From Pedobacter insulae (GTDB lineage: Bacteria > Bacteroidota > Bacteroidia > Sphingobacteriales > Sphingobacteriaceae): 64,000 nucleotides of DNA. Shown here in pieces: positions 9,233-17,584 of the stretch (positions within the stretch are counted from its first letter, which is position 1; each line of letters opens with the position of its first letter). A program made the position numbers and the translations under genes. The stretch is from the NCBI RefSeq assembly GCF_900113525.1, contig NZ_FOPP01000004.1:372001-436000 (forward strand), read 5' to 3'. Below the pieces are notes generated by a model. That model was not told the DNA's origin. It ran no database searches and saw only the letters and a program-made list of their open reading frames with translations.

Positions 9233-9344
9233 GCGTAAGGATTTGGGTCACCTGCTTATTCCGTGTTCGGCCGCTGTAAAAGGCGGTGGTGGTCCTACAC
9301 CTTCACTGCGGGATAAGCACTAAAGGTGGCCCAAATCTTTATGC
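9233..9344 (+). ncRNA. Candidate structured RNA (long stem with inner hairpins)
   Basis: The 20 bases at 9233-9252 pair with 9325-9344. Seventeen are Watson-Crick pairs and the other three are all G-U pairs, so the stem is unbroken as RNA but not as DNA. Inside it, 9253-9265 pairs with 9307-9319 (13 pairs including three G-U). The core contains a small CCGC/GCGG hairpin (9271-9286). A TATATTTG promoter box ends four bases upstream. I do not recognise a named RNA family. It could be a stand-alone small RNA or a leader for the genes downstream. Confidence 0.5.
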
Positions 9345-9368
9345 TTTCTTTCGGTTAAATAATTAACC

Positions 9369-9512
9369 GTGAAAAAACAACCTAGAACACTGATCACAAT
9401 TACCCTTGCCTTTACAAAAGAGGCAGGGGAGGGTTATGTTGTTTTCAGCTTGCCAAAACCAGTTAAATCTACAAAACAGCTGTTTCAGCTAATTATAAAA
9501 AGCCCGGTTTGA
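9369..9512 (+). CDS. Possible 47-residue protein
   Basis: A GTG-started frame encodes a basic peptide beginning MKKQPRTLIT, with a TKEAGEGYVVFSLPKP segment and ending IIKSPV. It follows the candidate RNA and precedes a terminator-like hairpin, so it could be a leader peptide. The same DNA can form a hairpin (GCCT/AGGC around 9400-9420), which could instead explain the sequence. No family is recognised and the evidence for translation is weak. Confidence 0.3.
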   Translation: MKKQPRTLITITLAFTKEAGEGYVVFSLPKPVKSTKQLFQLIIKSPV

Positions 9513-9521
9513 AATTATTAG

Positions 9522-9589
9522 ACCCTGCTTTCTTTAATATAATTTTAGGTGGTTAATAGTTAATAAAAACTTAAAGAAGCAGGGTTTTT
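9522..9589 (+). terminator. Terminator- or attenuator-like hairpin before the thioredoxin gene
   Basis: ACCCTGCTTTCTTTAA (9522-9537) pairs with TTAAAGAAGCAGGGT (9571-9585) with one bulged base, a 33-base loop, and a T-run after it. It lies 75 bases before the next gene start, so it may end the transcript from 9233 or act as a conditional attenuator for the thioredoxin-SusC-SusD genes. Confidence 0.55.
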
Positions 9590-9663
9590 CTCATAGCCTT
9601 GGTTTGTAACTGAGACCATTCGGGCAATACTCTTAAAATCAAAAACTAACTAACATCATATTA

Positions 9664-11046
9664 ATGAAAAAAATAACGATATATATCGTAATGGCTTTGC
9701 TATGCCTAAACTTTAAGGCTCAGGCACAAGACAACAAAGCGGTAGATGTAACCTTAAAAGGTATACAGATAGGGCAGAAGGTGCCAGATATTACCATTAC
9801 AGGTTTACACAATTATAGGGACACTAATGGCAAACTAGCCACAACAGCTAAACTTTCAGATTTTAAAGGCAAACTACTGATACTCGATTTTTGGGCTACT
9901 TGGTGTTCGCCCTGTGTAGCCATGATACCGAAGATGGATAGTTTACAGAAGTCTTTCGGAGATAAAATTCAGTTCCTTTCGGCGACTTATCAAACGGAGA
10001 AAGAGGTACTGCCGTTTTTGGAGAAGTTCGAGAAACAGCAAGGGAAGCATTACAATCTGCCAGTGGTAACCAGCTCAAAACAACTACACCAGTTATTTCC
10101 CCATACTACTTTGCCACATTATATATGGGTTGATGGGAGTGGACTTGTTAAGGCGGTAACGGGCTATGAAGAGGTAAATACCGAAAATATCAGTAAAGTA
10201 TTTGCAAATGCAGTTGAATTAGAAAGAAAAAAGGATATGAATGTAGTTTATAACAAGGAGATACCCTTGTTAATAAATGGTAATGGTGGTAACGGATCAA
10301 ATTTGATTTATCATTCAATTTTGACTGGATATATTGATGGATTAGGTAGCATGCAGAGAATACGAAGTGCAGAAAAATCCACCAAAATTATACGGGCTAT
10401 AAACTATCCATTGTTAAATTTAATGCAGTTGGCCTATGGAAATGGACAGTACAACTGGAAAAAGAACCGCACAGACGTAGAGGTTTCAAGTCCCGAAAAA
10501 ATATCTTCTGGTTTAAAAGGCAGGGCAGTAGAAGAATGGTTAAAAGCCGGTAATGGATATTCTTATGAACTAATATTGCCTAATAATTCTAAAAAGAACC
10601 TTTGGGAAGAAATGAAGTCTGATTTGGCAGAGCTTTTTGATGTATATGAAATTAATATAGAGAAGCGTAAAAAAACGTGCTTGGCAATAGTTAAAACAAC
10701 CGATGAAAATCTATTTAATAAGCACCATACAGATTACCTATATAAAGCTACGGCTGACGAACTGCTAATTGAGAATACTTTCTTTAGTGTACTCACTTGG
10801 AACTTGGAGAATGTGTACTTAAAGGGATATCCCAATCCGATAATAAACGATACTGGATACGATGGTAAAATCGGCATTAATCTTCAGGGTGATCTTAAAA
10901 GCTTAGCGGGACTTGATATATCTCTTGCAAAATACGGTCTCAAGTTAGTTGAAAAGGAACTATTTATACCCGTATTGGTCATCAAAGATAAACATGTTAA
11001 TACGGGAGTTGCAGAAACTGCAGGTAAAAAAACATTCACAAATTAG
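9664..11046 (+). CDS. Exported TlpA-like thioredoxin with a C-terminal DUF3738-like domain
   Basis: A signal peptide (about 1-21, ending AQAQ) precedes a TlpA/ResA-type thioredoxin fold (about 35-190) with the redox site W80-C81-S82-P83-C84 and a later cis-proline region (TTLPHY). The remaining 250 residues end in a pattern typical of DUF3738 (NDTGYDGKIGINL, then LAKYGLKLVEKE and PVLVIKD). The protein probably works in the periplasm as a disulfide reductase. It sits just ahead of a SusC/SusD pair and may service that system or its substrate. The fusion is clear in the sequence; the physiological partner is unknown. Confidence 0.82.
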   Translation: MKKITIYIVMALLCLNFKAQAQDNKAVDVTLKGIQIGQKVPDITITGLHNYRDTNGKLATTAKLSDFKGKLLILDFWATWCSPCVAMIPKMDSLQKSFGDKIQFLSATYQTEKEVLPFLEKFEKQQGKHYNLPVVTSSKQLHQLFPHTTLPHYIWVDGSGLVKAVTGYEEVNTENISKVFANAVELERKKDMNVVYNKEIPLLINGNGGNGSNLIYHSILTGYIDGLGSMQRIRSAEKSTKIIRAINYPLLNLMQLAYGNGQYNWKKNRTDVEVSSPEKISSGLKGRAVEEWLKAGNGYSYELILPNNSKKNLWEEMKSDLAELFDVYEINIEKRKKTCLAIVKTTDENLFNKHHTDYLYKATADELLIENTFFSVLTWNLENVYLKGYPNPIINDTGYDGKIGINLQGDLKSLAGLDISLAKYGLKLVEKELFIPVLVIKDKHVNTGVAETAGKKTFTN

Positions 11047-11059
11047 CATCCTTTATCAA

Positions 11060-14000
11060 ATGAAAAAGTACATATTTTTAATGTTATGTCTTAGTATAGC
11101 CGTAATTAAATTAAATGCACAAGGGGCTTTAACGGGGCAAGTTTTCTCTAAACAAACTAAAGATCCATTGAGGGGTGCAACAATTAAGGTGCATGAAACA
11201 AACCAGACGTTAATAGCCGATTCTAACGGCAAATTTAAGTTGATTCTTTCAAATGGGGATTATCGTTTAAGTATTATAAATATTGGATACTTAAAGAAGG
11301 ATATACTAGTTAATATTCCTTACGAAGGGCTTCTCCTTATACCTCTTTTGAATGATACAACACTGTTGGATGAGGTAACAATTAGTACTGGATATCAAAA
11401 AATTTCAAAAGAAAGACTTACTGGCTCAGTCGTTAGAGTAGACAATAGCCTTATCGAGAGAAGGGTATCAACCAATATTCTGAACCGACTGGAAGATGTA
11501 GTCCCAGGTGTTGTTTTTAACAGGTCAGGGCTCTCTTCCAGGAAAAGTCCTATGAGCATAAGGGGGCAGAGTACCTTGTTTGGGAATACCGATCCGCTGA
11601 TTATCCTTAATAATTTCCCTTACGATGGAGATATAAATAATATCAATCCAAATGATGTCGAAGATATTACCATTCTTAAAGATGCTTCAGCAGCCTCGAT
11701 ATGGGGTGCCAGAGCTGGTAACGGCGTTGTTGTTATTACCACTAAACAAGGCAGTAATATTGGCGGCCCAAAAGTTAACTTTTCATCGAGGGTTACCATT
11801 GGCGAAAAACCTGATTTGTTAAGCTCTCAGATTATGGGCAGTAGTGATTACATAGAAACAGAGAAGAGGCTTTTTGCCTTAAATTTTTATCGTAGCACGG
11901 AACTTTCTGCAGCTAGGGCTCCATTAAGTCCAGTTGTTGAACTTTTAATAGCAAAAAGAGACGGCCTGATTGATCCTAGAACTGCTGATGAACAAATTGA
12001 AGGAATGAAGCTGTTGGACGTCCGTGAACATTATCTAAAATACCTTTATCGCTTACCATTTAACCTGCAACAAAGTTTAAATGTAATGGGAGGTAACCAA
12101 AGTGGAAAGTACTATCTTTCTGCTGGTTGGGATAAAAATTTGGAAACACTGCGTGCAAATGATTTTAACCGAGTAACCTTAACTGCTAATAATAGCTATC
12201 TGTTTCTAAATAAAAGGTTAGAACTATCTGCAAATGTTAATTTTAATCAGAACAATAATGTGGTACAAAATTTGGGAAGTGCAAATATCACGCTCAGTAG
12301 CCTGGGTGCAATCTATCCTTATGCCCAGCTTGTAGACGATAGTGGCAATTCCCTTCCCATAGCAAATAACTACAGATTATCTTATGTTCGTTCTGCAGAG
12401 CAAAAAGGGCTTTTGGACTGGGCCTACAAACCATTGGATGAAATCCGTTATGCTGATAACACAACAAATTATAGAGAACTAAGAGGGGATTTTGGCTTAT
12501 CGTATAAGGTCATAGATGGCTTACGTGCCAAGATACTTTATCAGTACATCTATGGAAATTCTATCGGAAGAAACAATAGGTCTCAAGAAACCTTTTTTAC
12601 CCGTAATTTGATAAATACATATAGCATTATCAATGCTAATGGAAGTGTAACTCGTCCCATTCCCTTAGGAGGTATTCTTGACCAGACGGATATAACTTCA
12701 AATAGCCATCAGTTAAGGACACAATTGTCTTATGATAAGCAGATCGGCAAATCACATTACATTAGCTTTTTGAGTGGATACGAATTTAAAGATGGTGAGA
12801 CCCAATCTCGTAGTTTTAGAATATATGGGTATGACGACATGCATGCAACAGGACAGTTAGTCGACTACCAGAAGAACCACGTTTCCCAAGTTACACCTAC
12901 TACTACAACGCTACGGATACCTTATATGGACATTATGGGATCTTTAACTGACCGCTTTGTTTCTTATTTTGCGAATGGGGCCTATACCTTCGATAGCCAA
13001 TACAACGCTTACGCAAGTATTCGCCTAGACCAGAGCAATATTTTTGGAGTTAACACCAATCAAAAGGGTATACCGCTCTGGTCAACTGGATTAGCATGGA
13101 ATATAGACCGTGCAGGTTTTTTTAAGGTAAGGGAGATAAATGCCCTTAAGTTAAGATTTAGCTATGGTTATAACGGAAATGTAGATAGATCTCTTTCTGC
13201 CTATACTACTGCACAATATTATGCGGGTTCGACTGTTTCGACTGGTTTGCCATATGCAACGATACAAAATCCACCAAACCCTAACTTGAGATGGGAGAGG
13301 GTTAGCGTAATGAATACAGGAATAGATTTCTCTCTATTCAACAGCAGATTGAGCGGAAGTTTTGATTATTATATTAAGCGAGGGAAAGACCTTTTAGGCG
13401 CTACGCCCTTTCCTCCTTCAACAGGAATTACTTCTTTTAGGGGCAATTATGCACATACCAAAGGCAAAGGTGTAGACATTAGTTTGCAAAGTATTAATGT
13501 CAAATCGATATTAAATTGGCAGACCAATTTCATCTTCAGCTATTCTAAGGATATCGTTACTAGCTATGAACTGATTGCTGCCAACGCAAATTATTTGGAA
13601 CAGGGCATAAATGGGGGCTTTCCATTGGTTGGCAAGCCGTTGTATGCTATTTATAGCTACAAATGGGCTGGTCTTGATCCATTAAACGGTGACCCGATGG
13701 GCTACTTAGCTGACAATATAAGCAAGAGCTACGCACAAATGCAGACACTTACGCCAGTAGATAAACTTATTTTTAATGGAACGTCTAGACCGCTTTATTA
13801 CGGAGCAGTTAGAAATACAGTTTCCTTTAAAAACATTAGTCTTTCGGCCAATATTAGTTATCGTCTTGGATACTACTTTAGAAAGTCAAGTATTAGCTAT
13901 GGTGGAAATCAAGGATTAGGCGGACATAGCGACTATGAACTAAGATGGAAAAATGCTGGAGACGAACTCAAGACCTTTGTTCCATCTATCCCTGCTAGCA

Positions 14001-14260
14001 ATAATGCAAGACGAGATATTTTCTATGCCTATTCGGAGATATTGGTGGACAAGGGTGATCATATACGTTTACAGGATGTTAACCTTTCGTATGACCTAGA
14101 TAGTAAACTCTCAAAATTTGGAATAAAGGGTGTTAAGTTATTTGTCTATATAGATAACATAGGATTGATATGGAAGGCAAACGATTTTGATATAGATCCA
14201 GATTTTCAGGGAATACCTCCTGTAAGAACATACTCTTTTGGTATAAACCTTAACCTTTAA
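11060..14260 (+). CDS. SusC/RagA-family TonB-linked outer membrane protein
   Basis: The ATG at 11060 is chosen because it gives a signal peptide (MKKYIFLML...LNAQ); the frame is open further upstream but overlaps the thioredoxin gene. The 1066-residue protein has a CarboxypepD_reg-like domain (about 22-100), a plug domain with the SusC hallmark TILKDASAASIWGARAGNG, and a long beta-barrel ending in an aromatic-containing strand (YSFGINLNL). SusC proteins form the outer-membrane channel of nutrient import complexes, powered by TonB. Its partner SusD gene follows by 11 bases. The substrate is not evident. It is unusual that no glycoside hydrolase is adjacent. Confidence 0.93.
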   Translation: MKKYIFLMLCLSIAVIKLNAQGALTGQVFSKQTKDPLRGATIKVHETNQTLIADSNGKFKLILSNGDYRLSIINIGYLKKDILVNIPYEGLLLIPLLNDTTLLDEVTISTGYQKISKERLTGSVVRVDNSLIERRVSTNILNRLEDVVPGVVFNRSGLSSRKSPMSIRGQSTLFGNTDPLIILNNFPYDGDINNINPNDVEDITILKDASAASIWGARAGNGVVVITTKQGSNIGGPKVNFSSRVTIGEKPDLLSSQIMGSSDYIETEKRLFALNFYRSTELSAARAPLSPVVELLIAKRDGLIDPRTADEQIEGMKLLDVREHYLKYLYRLPFNLQQSLNVMGGNQSGKYYLSAGWDKNLETLRANDFNRVTLTANNSYLFLNKRLELSANVNFNQNNNVVQNLGSANITLSSLGAIYPYAQLVDDSGNSLPIANNYRLSYVRSAEQKGLLDWAYKPLDEIRYADNTTNYRELRGDFGLSYKVIDGLRAKILYQYIYGNSIGRNNRSQETFFTRNLINTYSIINANGSVTRPIPLGGILDQTDITSNSHQLRTQLSYDKQIGKSHYISFLSGYEFKDGETQSRSFRIYGYDDMHATGQLVDYQKNHVSQVTPTTTTLRIPYMDIMGSLTDRFVSYFANGAYTFDSQYNAYASIRLDQSNIFGVNTNQKGIPLWSTGLAWNIDRAGFFKVREINALKLRFSYGYNGNVDRSLSAYTTAQYYAGSTVSTGLPYATIQNPPNPNLRWERVSVMNTGIDFSLFNSRLSGSFDYYIKRGKDLLGATPFPPSTGITSFRGNYAHTKGKGVDISLQSINVKSILNWQTNFIFSYSKDIVTSYELIAANANYLEQGINGGFPLVGKPLYAIYSYKWAGLDPLNGDPMGYLADNISKSYAQMQTLTPVDKLIFNGTSRPLYYGAVRNTVSFKNISLSANISYRLGYYFRKSSISYGGNQGLGGHSDYELRWKNAGDELKTFVPSIPASNNARRDIFYAYSEILVDKGDHIRLQDVNLSYDLDSKLSKFGIKGVKLFVYIDNIGLIWKANDFDIDPDFQGIPPVRTYSFGINLNL

Positions 14261-14271
14261 AGCGTCAACTA

Positions 14272-15621
14272 ATGAAACTAAAATTTTTTATAGTACTAAT
14301 GTTTTGTACTGGCCTGTTTTCTTGTAAAAAAGAATTTCTTGAAGAAAAACCATCTAAATCATTATTAGTACCAACAACGTTTGCTGATATGCAGGCGTTA
14401 CTTGATAATTATAGGATAATGAATTTTCAAGCTCCAGGCCTAACAATGCTAGCAACTGACGAAGTTATACTTGGTGATGCTACTTGGTCAGCACTTAGTA
14501 CTGCGCCTCAGAGAAACAGTTATGTATGGGCTGCAGACTTGGCCGAGGGTGCAACGATTTTTGAGTGGAACAACCCATACATGGCAATTTTTTACGCAAA
14601 TGTAGTTTTGGATGGATTGGACAATATGAGCGATGCAGATAAGGATTCTCCAGAATGGAAGAAGCTTAGAGGTGCTGCTTTATTTTTTAGGGGCTCGGGG
14701 TTCTTTTACCTGTCCCAGCTTTTTTGTGAACAGTATGACGATAAGGCTAATGCAAATCTTGGAATTCCACTTCCTTTGCATCCTGATGTAAATAGGCGCT
14801 ACGGGAGAGGTACACTGCAAGAAACCTTTGATAGGATACTAATGGATTTGAATGAAGCATACACCTTATTACCGGAAAAGGAAGTTTCAAAGATTAGGCC
14901 TACTAGCTTAGCAACAGCCGCAATGCTTGCAAGAATTAATCTTACAATGGGCAACTACAACGAGGCTGGAGAGCTTGCTAATAGTTGCATATCGAAATAT
15001 GACGGATTGATAGATTATAATGTGCTTAATCCGTCCTCATTCAACCCATTTGAGGAGACACTTCCAAACGGAAATGCAGAGGTTCTTCTATACATGGCAT
15101 CTGTATCATACGCTTTTCAAGGAGCTTCGACTACAACTGTTGATCCAAATCTATATGCACTATATGAGGAAATTGACACGCGTAAAAAAATATTTTTCAC
15201 AACAAATACAGCTGGCTTAATAAATAGCAGGAATTATGGTGGAATATCGCTGCCTGAAGTTTATTTGATTTCTGCAGAGTGCTATGCAAGGAACAACGCA
15301 TTATCAGAATCCATGGTAATGCTACATCGTTTACGTGAAAAAAGGTACATCAAAAATTCGATCGCACAACAAACAGTTTTAAGTAGAGATGAGGCCTTGC
15401 GCTTAATTTTTATCGAAAGAAGGAAAGAACTTTCATGCAACAGTAGAAGCATGAGGTGGTACGACCTTAAGCGACTGAACAAAGAACAACTGTATGAAAC
15501 TACTTTAAAAAGGTATGTGAATGGCCAAGTTCATGAACTTTTGCCGAATGATAGACGCTATGTTTATCCAATACCCGATCAAGAAATTATAAGGCATCAG
15601 CATGTTCAAAATCAAAGATGA
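14272..15621 (+). CDS. SusD/RagB-family outer membrane lipoprotein
   Basis: The 449-residue protein has a lipoprotein signal peptide ending in LFSC (Cys18) and the usual start of SusD proteins (CKKEFLEEKPS). It has the helical TPR-like pattern of the family (RGAALFFRGSGFFYLSQLF in the first repeat) and the C-terminal RRKELSCNSRSMRWYDLKRL segment that closes SusD domains. SusD caps the SusC channel and captures ligand at the cell surface. It is coupled to susC and followed by a strong hairpin terminator. The length is slightly short for SusD proteins. Confidence 0.92.
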   Translation: MKLKFFIVLMFCTGLFSCKKEFLEEKPSKSLLVPTTFADMQALLDNYRIMNFQAPGLTMLATDEVILGDATWSALSTAPQRNSYVWAADLAEGATIFEWNNPYMAIFYANVVLDGLDNMSDADKDSPEWKKLRGAALFFRGSGFFYLSQLFCEQYDDKANANLGIPLPLHPDVNRRYGRGTLQETFDRILMDLNEAYTLLPEKEVSKIRPTSLATAAMLARINLTMGNYNEAGELANSCISKYDGLIDYNVLNPSSFNPFEETLPNGNAEVLLYMASVSYAFQGASTTTVDPNLYALYEEIDTRKKIFFTTNTAGLINSRNYGGISLPEVYLISAECYARNNALSESMVMLHRLREKRYIKNSIAQQTVLSRDEALRLIFIERRKELSCNSRSMRWYDLKRLNKEQLYETTLKRYVNGQVHELLPNDRRYVYPIPDQEIIRHQHVQNQR

Positions 15622-15627
15622 TAATAA

Positions 15628-15660
15628 AAAAGGCTTTCTAAGTATTTTAGAAAGCCTTTT
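15628..15660. terminator. Bidirectional terminator
   Basis: A perfect 13-bp stem, AAAAGGCTTTCTA with its complement, and a 7-base loop (15641-15647). A-runs and T-runs flank both sides. It lies between the converging susD-like gene and the small DUF6520-like gene and can serve both. Confidence 0.9.
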
Positions 15661-15670
15661 GATTAGTTGT

Positions 15671-16009
15671 TTACGGGTTATAGATGAATTCGCCTTGGTT
15701 TGTGTCTCCATCAGGGATACTTGAAGGGCTGGTTGGTGGTGTAGAGTCCTCAAATTCGGCTGTACAAATTTGTTCTAGATTGCTTACACATCTATACGTA
15801 TTTGGATCATGTGGGGCTTCTCCATTATCTTCAGCAATTCCGGTTAGATTGCGCCAGCCAACCGATGGAACAGTTGAGTCTTTCCCCCAAAGAACCATTG
15901 CTTTTTTAGATTTGAAAGCACTTTGACTAAATATTATCCCTGCTGCTGCTAGGATTAATACTAATCCAAATTTGTTTACACTTTTAAGTGCATTTTTAAA
16001 CTTTTCCAT
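15671..16009 (-). CDS. Small exported protein, DUF6520-like
   Basis: The 112-residue product has a hydrophobic N-terminal segment (about 13-31, likely signal peptide or anchor), then a short domain with two Cys (TYRCVSNLEQIC) and a Pro/Ser/Asp-rich tail. This matches the look of DUF6520 proteins, small exported Bacteroidota proteins found beside MauE-like genes. Here a MauE-like gene lies directly upstream on the same strand. The two Cys residues and the redox-type neighbours suggest a disulfide-related role. That is inference. Confidence 0.6.
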   Translation of the reverse strand: MEKFKNALKSVNKFGLVLILAAAGIIFSQSAFKSKKAMVLWGKDSTVPSVGWRNLTGIAEDNGEAPHDPNTYRCVSNLEQICTAEFEDSTPPTSPSSIPDGDTNQGEFIYNP

Positions 16010-16146
16010 AATTGTAAGTATTGACGTAGTACCCTTTGGTTTTGAAGGTACTAGTAGGTTAGGCCTAAAGACCGATTTGGCTTAGGTCTTAGGCAATGTT
16101 TTATTTCTTATTGCAGACAAGCCATAATTCTGCTCTATTATTTCGT

Positions 16147-16611
16147 TCAGTTGTCAGGCAAGCTCCTTTCTTTTTTAAGATAAAACAATCTGTTATATAA
16201 TATCCAGCCATTCTCAATAGCAAGACCTAATACGGCAAGTGAAACAAAAAAGAGATTAAATATTAAGTGTGTTCCGTAACTCATGTTTTTTAAAATTCCA
16301 CCACAACTACATGGTATCCTTCCAAATACACCGGTCATTACCACACCTATGTATAAAGTAAAAGCACTTAATAAGAACAAAGAAGCCCAAAGTGCTATCT
16401 TCCTTGTATTTGGAAATAGAAGGAGGAAAGTTAGCGTGACTTCAATTGTAGGGATCAGCCATGTTAATAAATTTGCTATTGTAGCGGAAAATATCTGATT
16501 GCGCATTTCTCCAACAGATTTATCATAATCTATTAGTTTACTAAAAGCAGCATAGAAAAATAACGCAGCTATAAGACCGCTGATGAATTTTAATATAGTT
16601 TCCTTTTTCAT
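16147..16611 (-). CDS. MauE/DoxX-like redox-associated membrane protein
   Basis: The 154-residue protein has four hydrophobic helices (about 8-25, 45-65, 73-95, 113-133). It carries a Pro-Cys-Ser-Cys-Gly-Gly motif in the loop after helix 3, the type of Cys pair seen in MauE and related electron-relay proteins of the DoxX group. It probably passes reducing power across the membrane to exported thioredoxin-like proteins. A TlpA-like protein is encoded 5 kb away in the same cargo module, across the terminator. Partner assignment is inferred. Confidence 0.82.
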   Translation of the reverse strand: MKKETILKFISGLIAALFFYAAFSKLIDYDKSVGEMRNQIFSATIANLLTWLIPTIEVTLTFLLLFPNTRKIALWASLFLLSAFTLYIGVVMTGVFGRIPCSCGGILKNMSYGTHLIFNLFFVSLAVLGLAIENGWILYNRLFYLKKERSLPDN

Positions 16612-16751
16612 GATTGCTAGTACCTTAATTTCAGTTCATAATCTTAAACCAAAATTAGGTTGTTTCACAGCTTTTGAGCGGGACACATGTCGCAAAGCAA
16701 ATGGCAATATGTCAGAAAATAACTGGACGTATGTCTATAGAATTAAGTGAG

Positions 16752-17330
16752 TTATTTACCGTGGGCATATGCTATAAGTAAACGGCTAAGCTGTTTTTCA
16801 CTGATCCGTAGATAGGATGAAAGGATGCGTTTGGGAAGATCATGAATAAACTTCCCTAGCAAAGCAGATGCAAATCTGTACCTTTCTATAGCAGGTTCTA
16901 GACGCATCATTTCTGCATTTTCAATTTCTTTTAACTTCTGCTCTTCCAAAATGCACAACAAAATTTTTATCGCTTCTGGCTGTTGCCTAAAAAAGCGTTC
17001 GAGTTGTTTGTAGTTAATGGAAAGTAATTCAACTTGGCTTAAGCATTCAACATACTCTAAACTTGGCCTTTTAAGATATATGCCATTTTGCGAAATGAAA
17101 TCTCCTACAATAAATAGTTGGCTTGTCCCCGCTAATCCTAATTTTAATGGATAGCGTCTAAGCAAACCATTATTTACAAAGTATAATGAATTGTTAAATA
17201 GGTTTGGACCAATAATGGTCTGGCCTTTTAAATAGTCAACACAAAGAAACTGTTCTGAAAAAAGATCTTTTATATCTTTTTTGCAATGTGGTATTTCATG
17301 AAGTTTAGCTATGAGTTTTTCGTATTTCAT
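16752..17330 (-). CDS. Crp/Fnr-family cyclic-nucleotide-binding-like regulator
   Basis: The ATG at 17330 gives 192 residues; a TTG further upstream (17372) is open but gives an unlikely leader. The N-terminal two thirds follow the cNMP-binding beta-roll (GQTIIGPNLFNNSLYFVNNG, then FIVGDFIS). A long helix comes next, then a short C-terminal HTH region (LPKRILSSYLRISEKQLSRL). This is the layout of the many short Crp-like regulators in Bacteroidota. It is in the same direction as the MauE-like and DUF6520-like genes and may control this redox/SusCD module. The ligand is unknown. Confidence 0.8.
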   Translation of the reverse strand: MKYEKLIAKLHEIPHCKKDIKDLFSEQFLCVDYLKGQTIIGPNLFNNSLYFVNNGLLRRYPLKLGLAGTSQLFIVGDFISQNGIYLKRPSLEYVECLSQVELLSINYKQLERFFRQQPEAIKILLCILEEQKLKEIENAEMMRLEPAIERYRFASALLGKFIHDLPKRILSSYLRISEKQLSRLLIAYAHGK

Positions 17331-17584
17331 GTTTTTAATTGCAAAAAAAGAGTGTTTGAATATCCCAGTCAAGTGTAATACTTAGTTGCTGTTTTTCCAC
17401 CTACGCAGGCATTATCGAGCAAAATGGTGTAGAACAAAGTTTTTTTGGGTGGATTTCTTTGTCCTGTTATTTTTAAGGATTCAGCTTTTATTTAGTAATG
17501 CCTAAAATGTTTTAAATAAAAAAATGACATGTTACCACTTTTAAAAAAAATAGGTGCTACATTGAGTTTTAACTCTCGATTATT

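Noticed and set aside
9233..9344. Insertion-sequence end or simple DNA palindrome
   Set aside because: The mismatches are all G-U compatible and there is no transposase nearby, so an RNA explanation is preferred.
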